A stretch of 47,318 nucleotides of DNA from a bacterium (GTDB lineage: Bacteria; Patescibacteriota; Saccharimonadia; Saccharimonadales; SZUA-47), in NCBI GenBank assembly GCA_030427445.1, contig JAUIBQ010000007.1, positions 1 to 47,318 of the forward strand. Direction: 5' to 3'. The stretch's first letter is position 1; every line of letters begins with the position of its first letter. The translations under genes were made by a program, and so were the position numbers. The notes under the pieces are model-generated. The model saw only the letters and a list, made by a program, of their open reading frames with translations, was not told the origin of the DNA and searched no databases. Of the stretch, positions 14,782-22,130 are shown piece after piece.

Positions 14782-15606
14782 ATGAGTGAGCAAATATTAC
14801 GGTCTAGGTCTGGTTTACAGCGTGGTGAAATGGCTATGTTTATTAGCGATGAAACAAGACGTCTATTCGGAGATGTAATGTATGAAGGAATTGAACTTCA
14901 TCCATCGGCCAAAGATAGTGCTGATTCTTTGTCTGAAGTAGCACGTGACTTAACAAAAGTATTAGAACAAGCATCCAAAACCAGGCATCACCAGAAAGGC
15001 CGAGTAGTTACTGAAGGAGCTGAACTATATATGGGGTATTTATCTACAATTTCAGCTTCAGGAATCAGTGCACAGTTGAACGAAGGCCTTAGAACCGGCA
15101 TAGCTTTTCCTAATAATTTAGCTCTTGCACTACTACATGCTTCCGAGGAAGGTCTGGGAATTGAGCAGGGTTCTCTGAAGTATCCAAGCCAAATATTAGG
15201 TAAGACCTGGTTTACAAGAATGTTGCTGGAGGCTAGTATTACAGCAAACGGACACTGGGGAGATCAATCAAGCAGGGTATTGAGCCATCCTGAGTATTCT
15301 TTTAGATTTATTCAAAATAGAACTAGCGTAGAAGAGCAGAATAATGTGTTTATACAGGCTGATGATCGTGTGGAGTTTAGCCCTCAGGTAAGAGGCCATC
15401 TCAAGAAATGGTATTCTAATCAACAACAAAAGGGCACAAGAAAAACCTCTGGATGCCCTGCAAGGCATAGAGAATTTCGAATCGGCGAAGGTCACCATGA
15501 GGCCTCACCAGATGGTCTTTCAGTAATTGAGCTATATGCAGACGCACTAAAACGTGCATATGACTACACACTTATGATTAATCGCATTAGACCTGGCGCT
15601 GAATAA
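14782..15606 (+). CDS. Protein of unknown function (274 aa)
   Basis: Not recognised. Soluble and mostly helical. A segment near residue 225 (SGCPARHREFRIGEGHH) contains the only clustered Cys/His residues and might bind metal or a ligand. It is followed by a C-terminal helix (GLSVIELYADALKRAYDY). No export signal. The promoter is strong and well spaced, and the mRNA is probably leaderless. The gene ends in a 50-bp intergenic repeat shared with the convergent gene. Confidence 0.65.
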   Translation: MSEQILRSRSGLQRGEMAMFISDETRRLFGDVMYEGIELHPSAKDSADSLSEVARDLTKVLEQASKTRHHQKGRVVTEGAELYMGYLSTISASGISAQLNEGLRTGIAFPNNLALALLHASEEGLGIEQGSLKYPSQILGKTWFTRMLLEASITANGHWGDQSSRVLSHPEYSFRFIQNRTSVEEQNNVFIQADDRVEFSPQVRGHLKKWYSNQQQKGTRKTSGCPARHREFRIGEGHHEASPDGLSVIELYADALKRAYDYTLMINRIRPGAE

Positions 15607-15607
15607 A

Positions 15608-15659
15608 CCAAAATGGTGTGAAATCCTAAGAAGTTAAAATATCAAACGGTGTGGAATTT
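15608..15659. repeat. Intergenic repeat, copy 2
   Basis: About 50 bp lying exactly between two convergent stop codons; matches 3652-3703 in reverse complement. It contains direct subrepeats ATGGTGTGAAAT and CGGTGTGGAAT about 33 bp apart. Confidence 0.65.
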
Positions 15660-16240
15660 TACATATCTGAATGGTCGTGTGATTCTTCATTCGAGTCCAT
15701 CATATGCATCTCATCATGACCTTCTGCGTCGCTATCGTGAGTGACAGTCTGAGAAACTTCAATAACTTCACCGTCTACTGCGTACTCGCTATGGTCGTTG
15801 GCGTTTAGTGTAACTCTAAATTCTTTCGTGCCTTCAAACGAACCGTCCCAATGGAAGTAAGGTGAGTAGAGTCGAGCAACTTTTTCACCATCAACGTAGA
15901 GGTGTGCATGGCCTTCTCCAATAACATTTTCGCCATTAACACCTTCTGGAGTGAATACAAAATCGGTAGCAACAATCTTAATGTTGTAGCCTGATTTCGC
16001 ATCCTCTGACACAACGAGCTCAACTTTTGGTGCTTGCTCGGCACTTACTTCGTACTTCTCAGAGTGGCTATGTGAGGTTTCTGATGAGGTAGCAGTGTCG
16101 GTACTGTTGCTGTCCTCTGATGATACTTGTGCGATACCAAACCCAAGGCCGATGCCGAGGAGAATTGATATAAGCATGATGATAAGTTTATCTTTTGATG
16201 ATTCTTGAGTCGGTGTTGTTTGCTTCTTTTTTGTAGCCAT
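15659..16240 (-). CDS. Membrane-anchored His-rich extracytoplasmic protein
   Basis: A 193-residue protein: a basic N-terminus, one transmembrane helix (about residues 18-38, IIMLISILLGIGLGFGIA), a Ser/Thr-rich linker, a beta-rich domain (about 65-160) with GEGHAHLYVDGEKVARLYSP, and a C-terminal tail rich in His, Met, Asp and Glu. The orientation suggests a domain outside the membrane. His and Met clusters are common in copper- or other metal-binding proteins; metal binding here is inference. I do not recognise a named family with confidence. It overlaps an intergenic repeat at its stop. Confidence 0.7.
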   Translation of the reverse strand: MATKKKQTTPTQESSKDKLIIMLISILLGIGLGFGIAQVSSEDSNSTDTATSSETSHSHSEKYEVSAEQAPKVELVVSEDAKSGYNIKIVATDFVFTPEGVNGENVIGEGHAHLYVDGEKVARLYSPYFHWDGSFEGTKEFRVTLNANDHSEYAVDGEVIEVSQTVTHDSDAEGHDEMHMMDSNEESHDHSDM

Positions 16241-16323
16241 TGGTTCCTCTTTGTAAATTGCTTGTGTTTATGAGAATAGTATAACTGAATCATTCGATGT
16301 TGTTATAATAGAATCAATAAAAT

Positions 16324-16399
16324 GCCACCTTAGCTCAGTTGGTAGAGCGACACATTCGTAACGTGTAGGTCAGCAGTTCAATCCTGCTAGGTGGCTCCA
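16324..16399 (+). tRNA. tRNA-Thr(CGT)
   Basis: Acceptor GCCACCT/AGGTGGC, anticodon stem ACACA/CGTGT with loop TTCGTAA (anticodon CGT), T arm with GTTCAATC. The discriminator is T and CCA is encoded. The TCCA end is complementary to the TGGA of the thrS T-box at 24.36 kb. Confidence 0.97.
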
Positions 16400-16401
16400 A
16401 C

Positions 16402-16476
16402 GCGAATATCGTATAACGGCTATTATGTGACCTTCCCAAGGTTGAGACGCGGGTTCGACTCCCGCTATTCGCACCA
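16402..16476 (+). tRNA. tRNA-Gly(CCC)
   Basis: Acceptor GCGAATA/TATTCGC, anticodon stem TGACC/GGTTG with loop TTCCCAA (anticodon CCC), T arm GTTCGACTC, discriminator A, encoded CCA. Only 2 nt separate it from tRNA-Thr, so both come from one transcript. Confidence 0.95.
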
Positions 16477-16541
16477 CTAAAAGTTAATTCCAAACCTATA
16501 AATGATAGAATATTATAAACTTCTAAAAAAGAGAAAGTATT

Positions 16542-16931
16542 ATGCCTGAAAGAGTTTATGTAGCATCAAGTTTTGAGCAGAAAGAAGATGTCCGAGTAAT
16601 TCATAGAATGTTAATAGACGCAGGACATGAGATAACAGCGGATTGGACAACCCATAATGAAATAGCTTCGCTTGAGTCTGAACAAGAGCGAAAGAGTTTA
16701 AAACAGCAGTATGCAGTGGAAGATACTGAAGGCGTGAAATCGGCGACTGTTTATGCGTTACTTCTTGGTGAGAGAAAAAGTACTGGTGCACACATAGAAT
16801 TAGGAATAGCGCTTGGTGCAAGCATTGGTAAAGTATGCTTAATCGGAAACCCAGATGAATCACAACTTTTTTATAGTCATCCAGCGATAACAGTTTTTCC
16901 TGACGTAAGTTCATTTATCGAATCACTTTAG
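16542..16931 (+). CDS. Nucleoside 2-deoxyribosyltransferase-like protein
   Basis: A 129-residue single-domain Rossmann-like protein. It starts with RVYVASSFEQKEDVRVIHRML and contains TGAHIELGIALGASIGKVCLIG, the Glu-containing block typical of the nucleoside 2-deoxyribosyltransferase superfamily (catalytic Glu in the xGxxxElG context). Members move deoxyribose between bases or hydrolyse deoxynucleotides, and some serve in sugar-nucleotide signalling. Specificity is unknown. An AGAGAAAG Shine-Dalgarno-like sequence precedes the ATG. Confidence 0.75.
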   Translation: MPERVYVASSFEQKEDVRVIHRMLIDAGHEITADWTTHNEIASLESEQERKSLKQQYAVEDTEGVKSATVYALLLGERKSTGAHIELGIALGASIGKVCLIGNPDESQLFYSHPAITVFPDVSSFIESL

Positions 16932-17007
16932 AACTTTAACTAGTGGTGTACTTGCAGTAAAACCCCTGAAAAATCACGCCCACTCCTGTACAATGTAACC
17001 AGTAAAA

Positions 17008-17358
17008 ATGAAATTTATACCAAAATCTTATTATCATAGTCGCACTGTTTTGGCGCTCTTGTCTGTGAATGCAGCGATGTTACTCTTGACTCTTTTTGTT
17101 ACACTTCAGGTGGATGGTGAAAATGCACGGTCAGTTATCCAGTATCGAGCTGGGCTGCTCGACTCAATCACACGTGGTGAGACAACTTACCTTTACAACT
17201 TTGCTCTCTATGCAGTTATCGTGACACTTGTATCAGTAGTACTCAGTATCCGTCTTTACACGCACAGACATAGACTTGCAGTAAGCGTGCTTGGTGGTAA
17301 CTTGCTACTTTTGCTACTCGCAGTAGTTGTGTTCAACGCATTGTCAGGAGTGCAGTAG
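17008..17358 (+). CDS. Small integral membrane protein (116 aa)
   Basis: Three hydrophobic segments (about residues 14-34, 64-84 and 92-112) joined by short loops. No family recognised. It ends directly against the ATG of the glycosyltransferase gene (no gap), which suggests it is a partner or assembly subunit of that enzyme. Confidence 0.75.
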   Translation: MKFIPKSYYHSRTVLALLSVNAAMLLLTLFVTLQVDGENARSVIQYRAGLLDSITRGETTYLYNFALYAVIVTLVSVVLSIRLYTHRHRLAVSVLGGNLLLLLLAVVVFNALSGVQ

Positions 17359-19026
17359 ATGGCAAAAAAGAATAAAAAAGATATCGAGACCTTTTCTCCT
17401 GATACGCCACCAGAGGATTTCGCATACGAAATACCGCTCAAAGAAGATCGAGGGCTACAGTGGCGAATCTTTGAGATGATTCCTGGGCTTACAAGTTGGA
17501 GTATCTTACTACTGCCGTTTATTTTAGCGATGTTTAATCAAGTATTAGCAGCAGCTGTGTTGATGATTGCATACCTCATGCTGTGGTTCGTGAAGGCAAT
17601 CGCGCTTAACTTACGCGCAGTACAGGGCTATAAAAAGCTCAACGAACATCAGAAAGTTGATTGGCTTGAGCTGATGAGCGACCTGAAAAATAACGAGCTA
17701 GAAGGCTCTTTGCCTGATTGGCACTATGAAAACAAGAAGCGGGACTTAGACAATCCAAATGGTATTGAGCCTGACGAGATTTATCATGCAGTTATCATCG
17801 CGACGTGGAATGAAGCTCGAGAAATCTTGCAGCCAACGCTAGAGAACGTCAAAAACAGCCTGTATGAAAAGAGTAAAATGATTGTTCTTTTAGCGTATGA
17901 AGACAGGGGCGGTGAGGCAGTAGAAAAGCAAGCGAAGAAGCTGATGGCTGAGTATGAAGGCGTGTTTTATATATCTAAAGCGACGAAGCACATTGACCAG
18001 CCTGGTGAAGTAATCGGGAAGGGTGGCAACATCACTGCTGCTGGTCGCGAGCTACTAAAGATCGTTAAAAAAGAGGGGATAGACCCGAAAAATGTGCTCG
18101 TCACGACACTTGATTCTGACAATCGTCCACACGAGAAGTATTTCTCCAACCTTGCATATGTATACAGTGTTATTCATGATCCGAAGTACATGTCATTCCA
18201 GCCTTTACCGATGTTTACGAACAACATCTGGGACGCACCGGCACCGATGCGCGTTATCGCTACGGGTAACAGTTTTTGGATGTTGGTGCAAGGACTGCGT
18301 CAGCATATGTTGCGCAACTTTTCTGCTCACGCACAGCCACTTCATGGGCTGATCGAAACTGATTTTTGGACAGTGCGCTCAATCGTAGAAGACGGTCACC
18401 AGTTCTGGAGAAGCTATTTCGCGTTTCATGGAAAACACGAAGTGATTCCTATCTTCTTACCGATTTATCAAGACGCGGTGATGGCGAAAGGGTATGCTCG
18501 TACGATGAAAGCGCAATTTATCCAGCTCCGTCGCTGGGCATACGGTGCATCAGATATATCCTACGTTGCGAAGTTTGGGTTTTTTACTAAAAACATGATC
18601 CCGAAGCGTGATGTATGGTTTAAGTTTCTACGATTATTCGAAGGCCACGTCAGCTGGGCAACGTCACCATTAATTCTATTGTTCGGTGCTATCATCCCCT
18701 GGCTGTTTAACCAAGACAGCTTCTTAGCGAACCAGCTTCCGCAGCTTTCGAGCCGGATTCAAACTCTCGCGCTCGTCGGCATATTGGTTACGATGTTTAT
18801 TAGTTTCAGAATCTTGCCCCCGAAGCCAGCAAGGTATAAGCGTCATCGAAGTGTTTTGATGGTCTTGCAGTGGGTGCTGTTGCCACTCACGACAATCGGG
18901 TTTAACTCAATGGCAGCAATCAACTCGCAGACAAGATTGCTATTTGGTCGTTACTTGGGCAAGTTCGACGTGACGGAAAAAGCCGTCGTCAAAGACTCGG
19001 GCGAGACAGTGACGTCACACGACTAA
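17359..19026 (+). CDS. Membrane GT2-family glycosyltransferase, processive type
   Basis: A 555-residue enzyme with two transmembrane helices near residues 45-85, a GT-A catalytic domain (about 130-390) and several helices at the C-terminus. Motifs of the GT2 family are visible: HAVIIATWNEARE at the nucleotide-sugar fold, a DSD at TTLDSDNRP, an acidic ED at SIVEDGHQ, and QLRRW, which fits QxxRW of cellulose, chitin and hyaluronan synthases. It probably polymerises or transfers sugars to an envelope polymer at the cytoplasmic membrane. Its stop overlaps the convergent ABC-F gene's stop by a few bases. Confidence 0.85.
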   Translation: MAKKNKKDIETFSPDTPPEDFAYEIPLKEDRGLQWRIFEMIPGLTSWSILLLPFILAMFNQVLAAAVLMIAYLMLWFVKAIALNLRAVQGYKKLNEHQKVDWLELMSDLKNNELEGSLPDWHYENKKRDLDNPNGIEPDEIYHAVIIATWNEAREILQPTLENVKNSLYEKSKMIVLLAYEDRGGEAVEKQAKKLMAEYEGVFYISKATKHIDQPGEVIGKGGNITAAGRELLKIVKKEGIDPKNVLVTTLDSDNRPHEKYFSNLAYVYSVIHDPKYMSFQPLPMFTNNIWDAPAPMRVIATGNSFWMLVQGLRQHMLRNFSAHAQPLHGLIETDFWTVRSIVEDGHQFWRSYFAFHGKHEVIPIFLPIYQDAVMAKGYARTMKAQFIQLRRWAYGASDISYVAKFGFFTKNMIPKRDVWFKFLRLFEGHVSWATSPLILLFGAIIPWLFNQDSFLANQLPQLSSRIQTLALVGILVTMFISFRILPPKPARYKRHRSVLMVLQWVLLPLTTIGFNSMAAINSQTRLLFGRYLGKFDVTEKAVVKDSGETVTSHD

Positions 19027-20693
19027 GATTTTAGCTGGTCGATGTTTAGCTCTTTGCCGCCGATGGCGCGGGCGAAGTAGCTATCGTGGGTGATGTAGAG
19101 GATTGCGCCTGTGTATGATTTTAGGTGGTTTTCCAGTTCTTCGATGCTCGGTAGGTCAAGGTGGTTCGTTGGCTCATCGAGTATTAGTAAGTTTGGTTTG
19201 CCAGCAAGCATGCGAATAAGCTGAAGTCGCGCTTTCTGCCCACCGCTCAGAGCTGAAACGAGTATGTTTCTATCTTCCTGCGGGTTGAACAAATAACTAT
19301 CCATAGTGCGTAAAATTGCTTGCTCGCTGGCTGGCATGTCTTTGCTCATTAACACCTTCTCCAGTGCCTCAAATAGAGTGAGATCAAGCAGTTCTGAACC
19401 TATTTCTTGCTCATAGAGACTGAGTCGAAGAGCAGTGGAGTGGTCAATAATCCCGCTACCGATAAGTGTATCTGGTTTTTTGCCCTGTGCTGCGTCGACA
19501 ATCGCTTTAACGAGAGTTGTTTTACCGGTTCCGTTACGGCCAATAACGTGGATTCGGTCTTGAGCTGAAAGGGCAAACGAGCACCCAGAAAAGAGTGGTT
19601 TGCCGTCGTAGCCAAGTGACAAGTCGTCAACTCTTAACAATGATGATGAGCCATGATCGGTCTTAGCGCTGGTGATTGATATGTTTTTGGCTTTGTATTT
19701 ATGGTAGTTATCAGTGGCTTTTGTCGAGAGTTGCTTAGTTGATTCGCTGTCGATCCAAAAGCTTGGTTTGTGATGCTTTTTCATGATGTCGTCGAGCTCA
19801 CGTTGTAGACGATCTCGCATCACGATCCACGGATTTTTACCAGCTTTGCCTTTGTAGCCAGGTGCTTTGGCTTTCGCATAGGCTATCTGTTCTTTAATGT
19901 TTTCGATGCGCTTTTCAGTGATTTCGAATTCGTTAATCGCGTTGGTAGTTTTGTGTGCGTTTTGTGACAGATACGCTTCATAGTTACCCTTATGCGAGTG
20001 TGCCTTTTTATCCTTCAACTCCACGATTCGGTCGACAACATCAAGCACGTCACGGTCGTGAGAGATTATTAAAACAGCACTTTTCGTGCTCTTGAGCCAC
20101 GAGATAAATGCTGCTTTACCGACGTAGTCCATGTGGTTCGTTGGTTCATCTAGTAGTGCTAACTGTGGTTCAGCGATCTGCACAGCGATTAATTCTACAA
20201 AACGTTTCTGGCCACCACTTAGGGTAGAAAATGGCCGATTTAACAATTCGGGATCAAGCTGGTAAGCCGCAAAAAACTTAGAAAGTGAATTTTCGACGTT
20301 GTAGTACCCAAGGTTTGAAAACTCTTCGAGTGCGTTGCTGTACGTAGTCATTTTCTGCATGTTGTCGCCCATGTGTTCAGGATAGGTCGAGATGATGTGC
20401 CACAGTTTGGAGTATTTCGGGAGCTTCGTCGTGATGTGTTCAAGGCAGGTTCGATCATCATTGTGAAGATCAGTATGTTCCTGACTGCTTGCCATGACTG
20501 ATGTACCTTTTGAGATATCGATTGAGCCATTCATGTCCGTATCAACACCTGTGAGCAAGTTCATGAGTGTTGTTTTGCCGGTACCATTACGACCTAGAAA
20601 GCCGACTTTTTCATCACGTGATACACGGAGCTCGAAATCTTTCAGCAAGAGTTTAGAGCCCATTGTTTTTTCATGTATCTGTACGTGAAGCAT
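19023..20693 (-). CDS. ABC-F family ATPase
   Basis: A 556-residue protein with two ABC domains and no membrane segment, the layout of ABC-F translation factors. Domain 1: Walker A GRNGTGKTT (about 35-43), signature LSGGQKRF, Walker B LALLDEPTNHMD. Linker of about 80 residues rich in Lys (PtIM-like). Domain 2: GRNGTGKTTL, LSGGQKARL, LLILDEPTNHLD. Family members act on ribosomes, either in translation control or in antibiotic resistance. The organism's small genome makes a housekeeping EttA/Uup-like role or ribosome protection both possible; sequence by eye does not decide. Confidence 0.93.
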   Translation of the reverse strand: MLHVQIHEKTMGSKLLLKDFELRVSRDEKVGFLGRNGTGKTTLMNLLTGVDTDMNGSIDISKGTSVMASSQEHTDLHNDDRTCLEHITTKLPKYSKLWHIISTYPEHMGDNMQKMTTYSNALEEFSNLGYYNVENSLSKFFAAYQLDPELLNRPFSTLSGGQKRFVELIAVQIAEPQLALLDEPTNHMDYVGKAAFISWLKSTKSAVLIISHDRDVLDVVDRIVELKDKKAHSHKGNYEAYLSQNAHKTTNAINEFEITEKRIENIKEQIAYAKAKAPGYKGKAGKNPWIVMRDRLQRELDDIMKKHHKPSFWIDSESTKQLSTKATDNYHKYKAKNISITSAKTDHGSSSLLRVDDLSLGYDGKPLFSGCSFALSAQDRIHVIGRNGTGKTTLVKAIVDAAQGKKPDTLIGSGIIDHSTALRLSLYEQEIGSELLDLTLFEALEKVLMSKDMPASEQAILRTMDSYLFNPQEDRNILVSALSGGQKARLQLIRMLAGKPNLLILDEPTNHLDLPSIEELENHLKSYTGAILYITHDSYFARAIGGKELNIDQLKS

Positions 20694-20792
20694 GCTCAGT
20701 AGTATATAACAGATGTCGATCGCGTGGCATCAATAAGCCACTGCTACTATCAATTACAGTAGATGTTAAGTAGTTTTATTTTTAAGCGAGAC

Positions 20793-21296
20793 TTATTCTG
20801 CTGGAGCATTCTTGAAGGCTGCTCGTGCATTTCCTCGTAAATAAGAAAGTTCGGGTATAGTATGTGAATTATGGATAGAGTCACCAAAGGTATAGGCAGC
20901 TTGAATCATATGTTCTGCTAATAACGATCGGGTAGTAGACGAAAGCCCGCCTGTAAATGCTAGTTGTTGCATTTCGGAAAGTGGGTTTAAAGTTGTTTTG
21001 GGTTCCTCAACTCCTTGTATAACATAACTTGCAGTAACTATTGCGCTTGCTTGTCGCGCTAAAATTGTCCACTTTTCTTGCCTTACAGTTGGGAGCGTTA
21101 TGGCACCTGACTCTAATCTATCAAGATACGCAGCAGGATTACGGAGTGTCCATTCTATCTCTCTCGGTAGAGTACCGTTAGGACCATGAGCATTATATAC
21201 TCCGCTATTTAAGTTTCGTTGCCATAGCTCAGCAGCACCTCGTTGAGTGCGCTCAGTTTCTTTAATAGTCTCAATAAGATCTAAATCTTTTCTCAT
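20793..21296 (-). CDS. Protein of unknown function (167 aa)
   Basis: Not recognised. Soluble, helical, with no signal peptide. It begins MRKDLDLIETIKETERTQRG and ends in a basic, Ala-rich segment. Its promoter is the clearest leaderless arrangement in the window: TTGACT, 17 bp, TATAAT, 6 nt, ATG. The -35 lies on the last codon of the NrdR-like gene upstream, so it is transcribed separately from it. Confidence 0.65.
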   Translation of the reverse strand: MRKDLDLIETIKETERTQRGAAELWQRNLNSGVYNAHGPNGTLPREIEWTLRNPAAYLDRLESGAITLPTVRQEKWTILARQASAIVTASYVIQGVEEPKTTLNPLSEMQQLAFTGGLSSTTRSLLAEHMIQAAYTFGDSIHNSHTIPELSYLRGNARAAFKNAPAE

Positions 21297-21302
21297 AAAT
21301 AT

Positions 21303-21331
21303 ATTATAACAAATAACTATTAAATAGTCAA
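21303..21331 (-). promoter_or_regulatory. Promoter giving a leaderless mRNA
   Basis: On the minus strand TTGACT (21331-21326), 17-bp spacer, TATAAT (21308-21303), then 6 nt to ATG at 21296. Both hexamers are near consensus, so the absence of a leader is not due to a missed promoter. Confidence 0.8.
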
Positions 21332-21732
21332 TTTACTGATTGCTTGGCTTTATATACGGCGCTGGCTGTGCGGTCAAAACGGTATAAAACTTCTGCAGTG
21401 ATGTTGATTAAGTACGTCGTCTCGATAATTGCTTCTTTTTGTGCTAATAGCCGTGTCAAAACAGTGTCTGTAAGCGCTGTAGCGTCGGTTAGAGCAGTTT
21501 TACGGTGTGATAATGAGTCTTTTATGCTTAGGAACAACATGTCTCGCGAGAACGCTTGTAAATGCTTATGACGAGTACGAACTTGATGGCTCGTACTGAG
21601 GTCGATGTACTCACGAGTCGTCCAGATATTCGCACAACGCTTGCATTGTCGTCGGCGCCAGACTTCCGGATATCTTTTACTAGGACGACTATTAGTGACT
21701 TTTGTGTCAGATTCGCAGTATGGACAAGTCAT
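21328..21732 (-). CDS. nrdR: NrdR-like zinc-ribbon transcriptional regulator
   Basis: A 134-residue protein. The N-terminal zinc ribbon CPYCESDTKVTNSRP...VWRRRQCKRC...TTRE matches NrdR, the repressor of ribonucleotide reductase genes, with both Cys pairs in place. The C-terminal region should be an ATP-cone but is diverged. The start is set at the ATG at 21732 because a longer frame (21762) would begin inside the palindrome that carries the -35 box. NrdR normally senses ATP/dATP and binds palindromic boxes in nrd promoters; no nrd gene is in this window. It probably controls its own promoter. Confidence 0.8.
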   Translation of the reverse strand: MTCPYCESDTKVTNSRPSKRYPEVWRRRQCKRCANIWTTREYIDLSTSHQVRTRHKHLQAFSRDMLFLSIKDSLSHRKTALTDATALTDTVLTRLLAQKEAIIETTYLINITAEVLYRFDRTASAVYKAKQSVN

Positions 21733-21738
21733 AAATTC

Positions 21739-21778
21739 AGTGTCGCACAATCTATAAAACATGTCAATATATTGACAT
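21739..21778 (-). promoter_or_regulatory. Promoter with 18-bp perfect palindrome (candidate NrdR box)
   Basis: ATGTCAATATATTGACAT (21761-21778) is a perfect palindrome. Its second half, read on the minus strand, supplies a consensus -35 TTGACA; 17 bp later GACACT (21744-21739) stands as a weak -10, then 6 nt and the ATG. The AT-rich centre with flanking GTC/GAC resembles published NrdR boxes. Confidence 0.6.
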
Positions 21779-21834
21779 CACTCTATTAAACCACACGGTG
21801 GATAAGTCTTGTAAAACCGTGGGAAAAGTAAAAA

Positions 21835-21862
21835 CCCCGCGGCAACTACTGTTGCTACGGGG
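21835..21862 (-). terminator. Terminator of the 39-codon gene
   Basis: A 12-bp GC-rich stem (21835-21846 with 21851-21862, one mismatch) is followed on the minus strand by TTTTT. A second small hairpin GGGG/CCCC lies upstream of it. Confidence 0.8.
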
Positions 21863-21920
21863 TCCGGTCGTCCACTCCATGGGGTTTTCAGCCCCTAACC
21901 GTTAAGACTCTTGACCAGTG

Positions 21921-22040
21921 TTACTGGCTTGCTTTGCGTGCCTGAGCTCGTGGTCGCTTGACTCGTCGCTTTGGCAGAGTTGCCTCTAACTCTTCATAAA
22001 AGAGTGCAAATGCATCAAGAGCATTGGTCGTTGTTTTCAC
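21921..22040 (-). CDS. Small basic protein of 39 codons
   Basis: A GTG-started frame, GTGAAAACAACG, preceded by AGAGAGGAAA at good distance and by a promoter, and followed by a strong terminator, forms a complete single-gene unit. The product has an acidic/hydrophobic first half (NALDAFALFYEELEATL) and a strongly basic tail (PKRRVKRPRAQARKASQ) suited to nucleic-acid or ribosome binding. I do not recognise a family. It is divergent from tgt. The promoter carries an 11-bp match to the NrdR-like palindrome. Confidence 0.7.
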   Translation of the reverse strand: MKTTTNALDAFALFYEELEATLPKRRVKRPRAQARKASQ

Positions 22041-22063
22041 ACGTTTCCTCTCTTAACCTGCTT

Positions 22064-22097
22064 ATGGTAACATATATGTGTAAATAAGTCAATATAT
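22064..22097 (-). promoter_or_regulatory. Promoter of the 39-codon gene with a half palindrome
   Basis: TTGACT (22092-22087), 17 bp, TACCAT (22069-22064) on the minus strand. GTCAATATATT (22088-22098) is identical to one side plus centre of the palindrome at 21761-21778. Confidence 0.5.
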
Positions 22098-22130
22098 TAC
22101 CAATCTCGTATGCTATACTTACCTCTGTAA

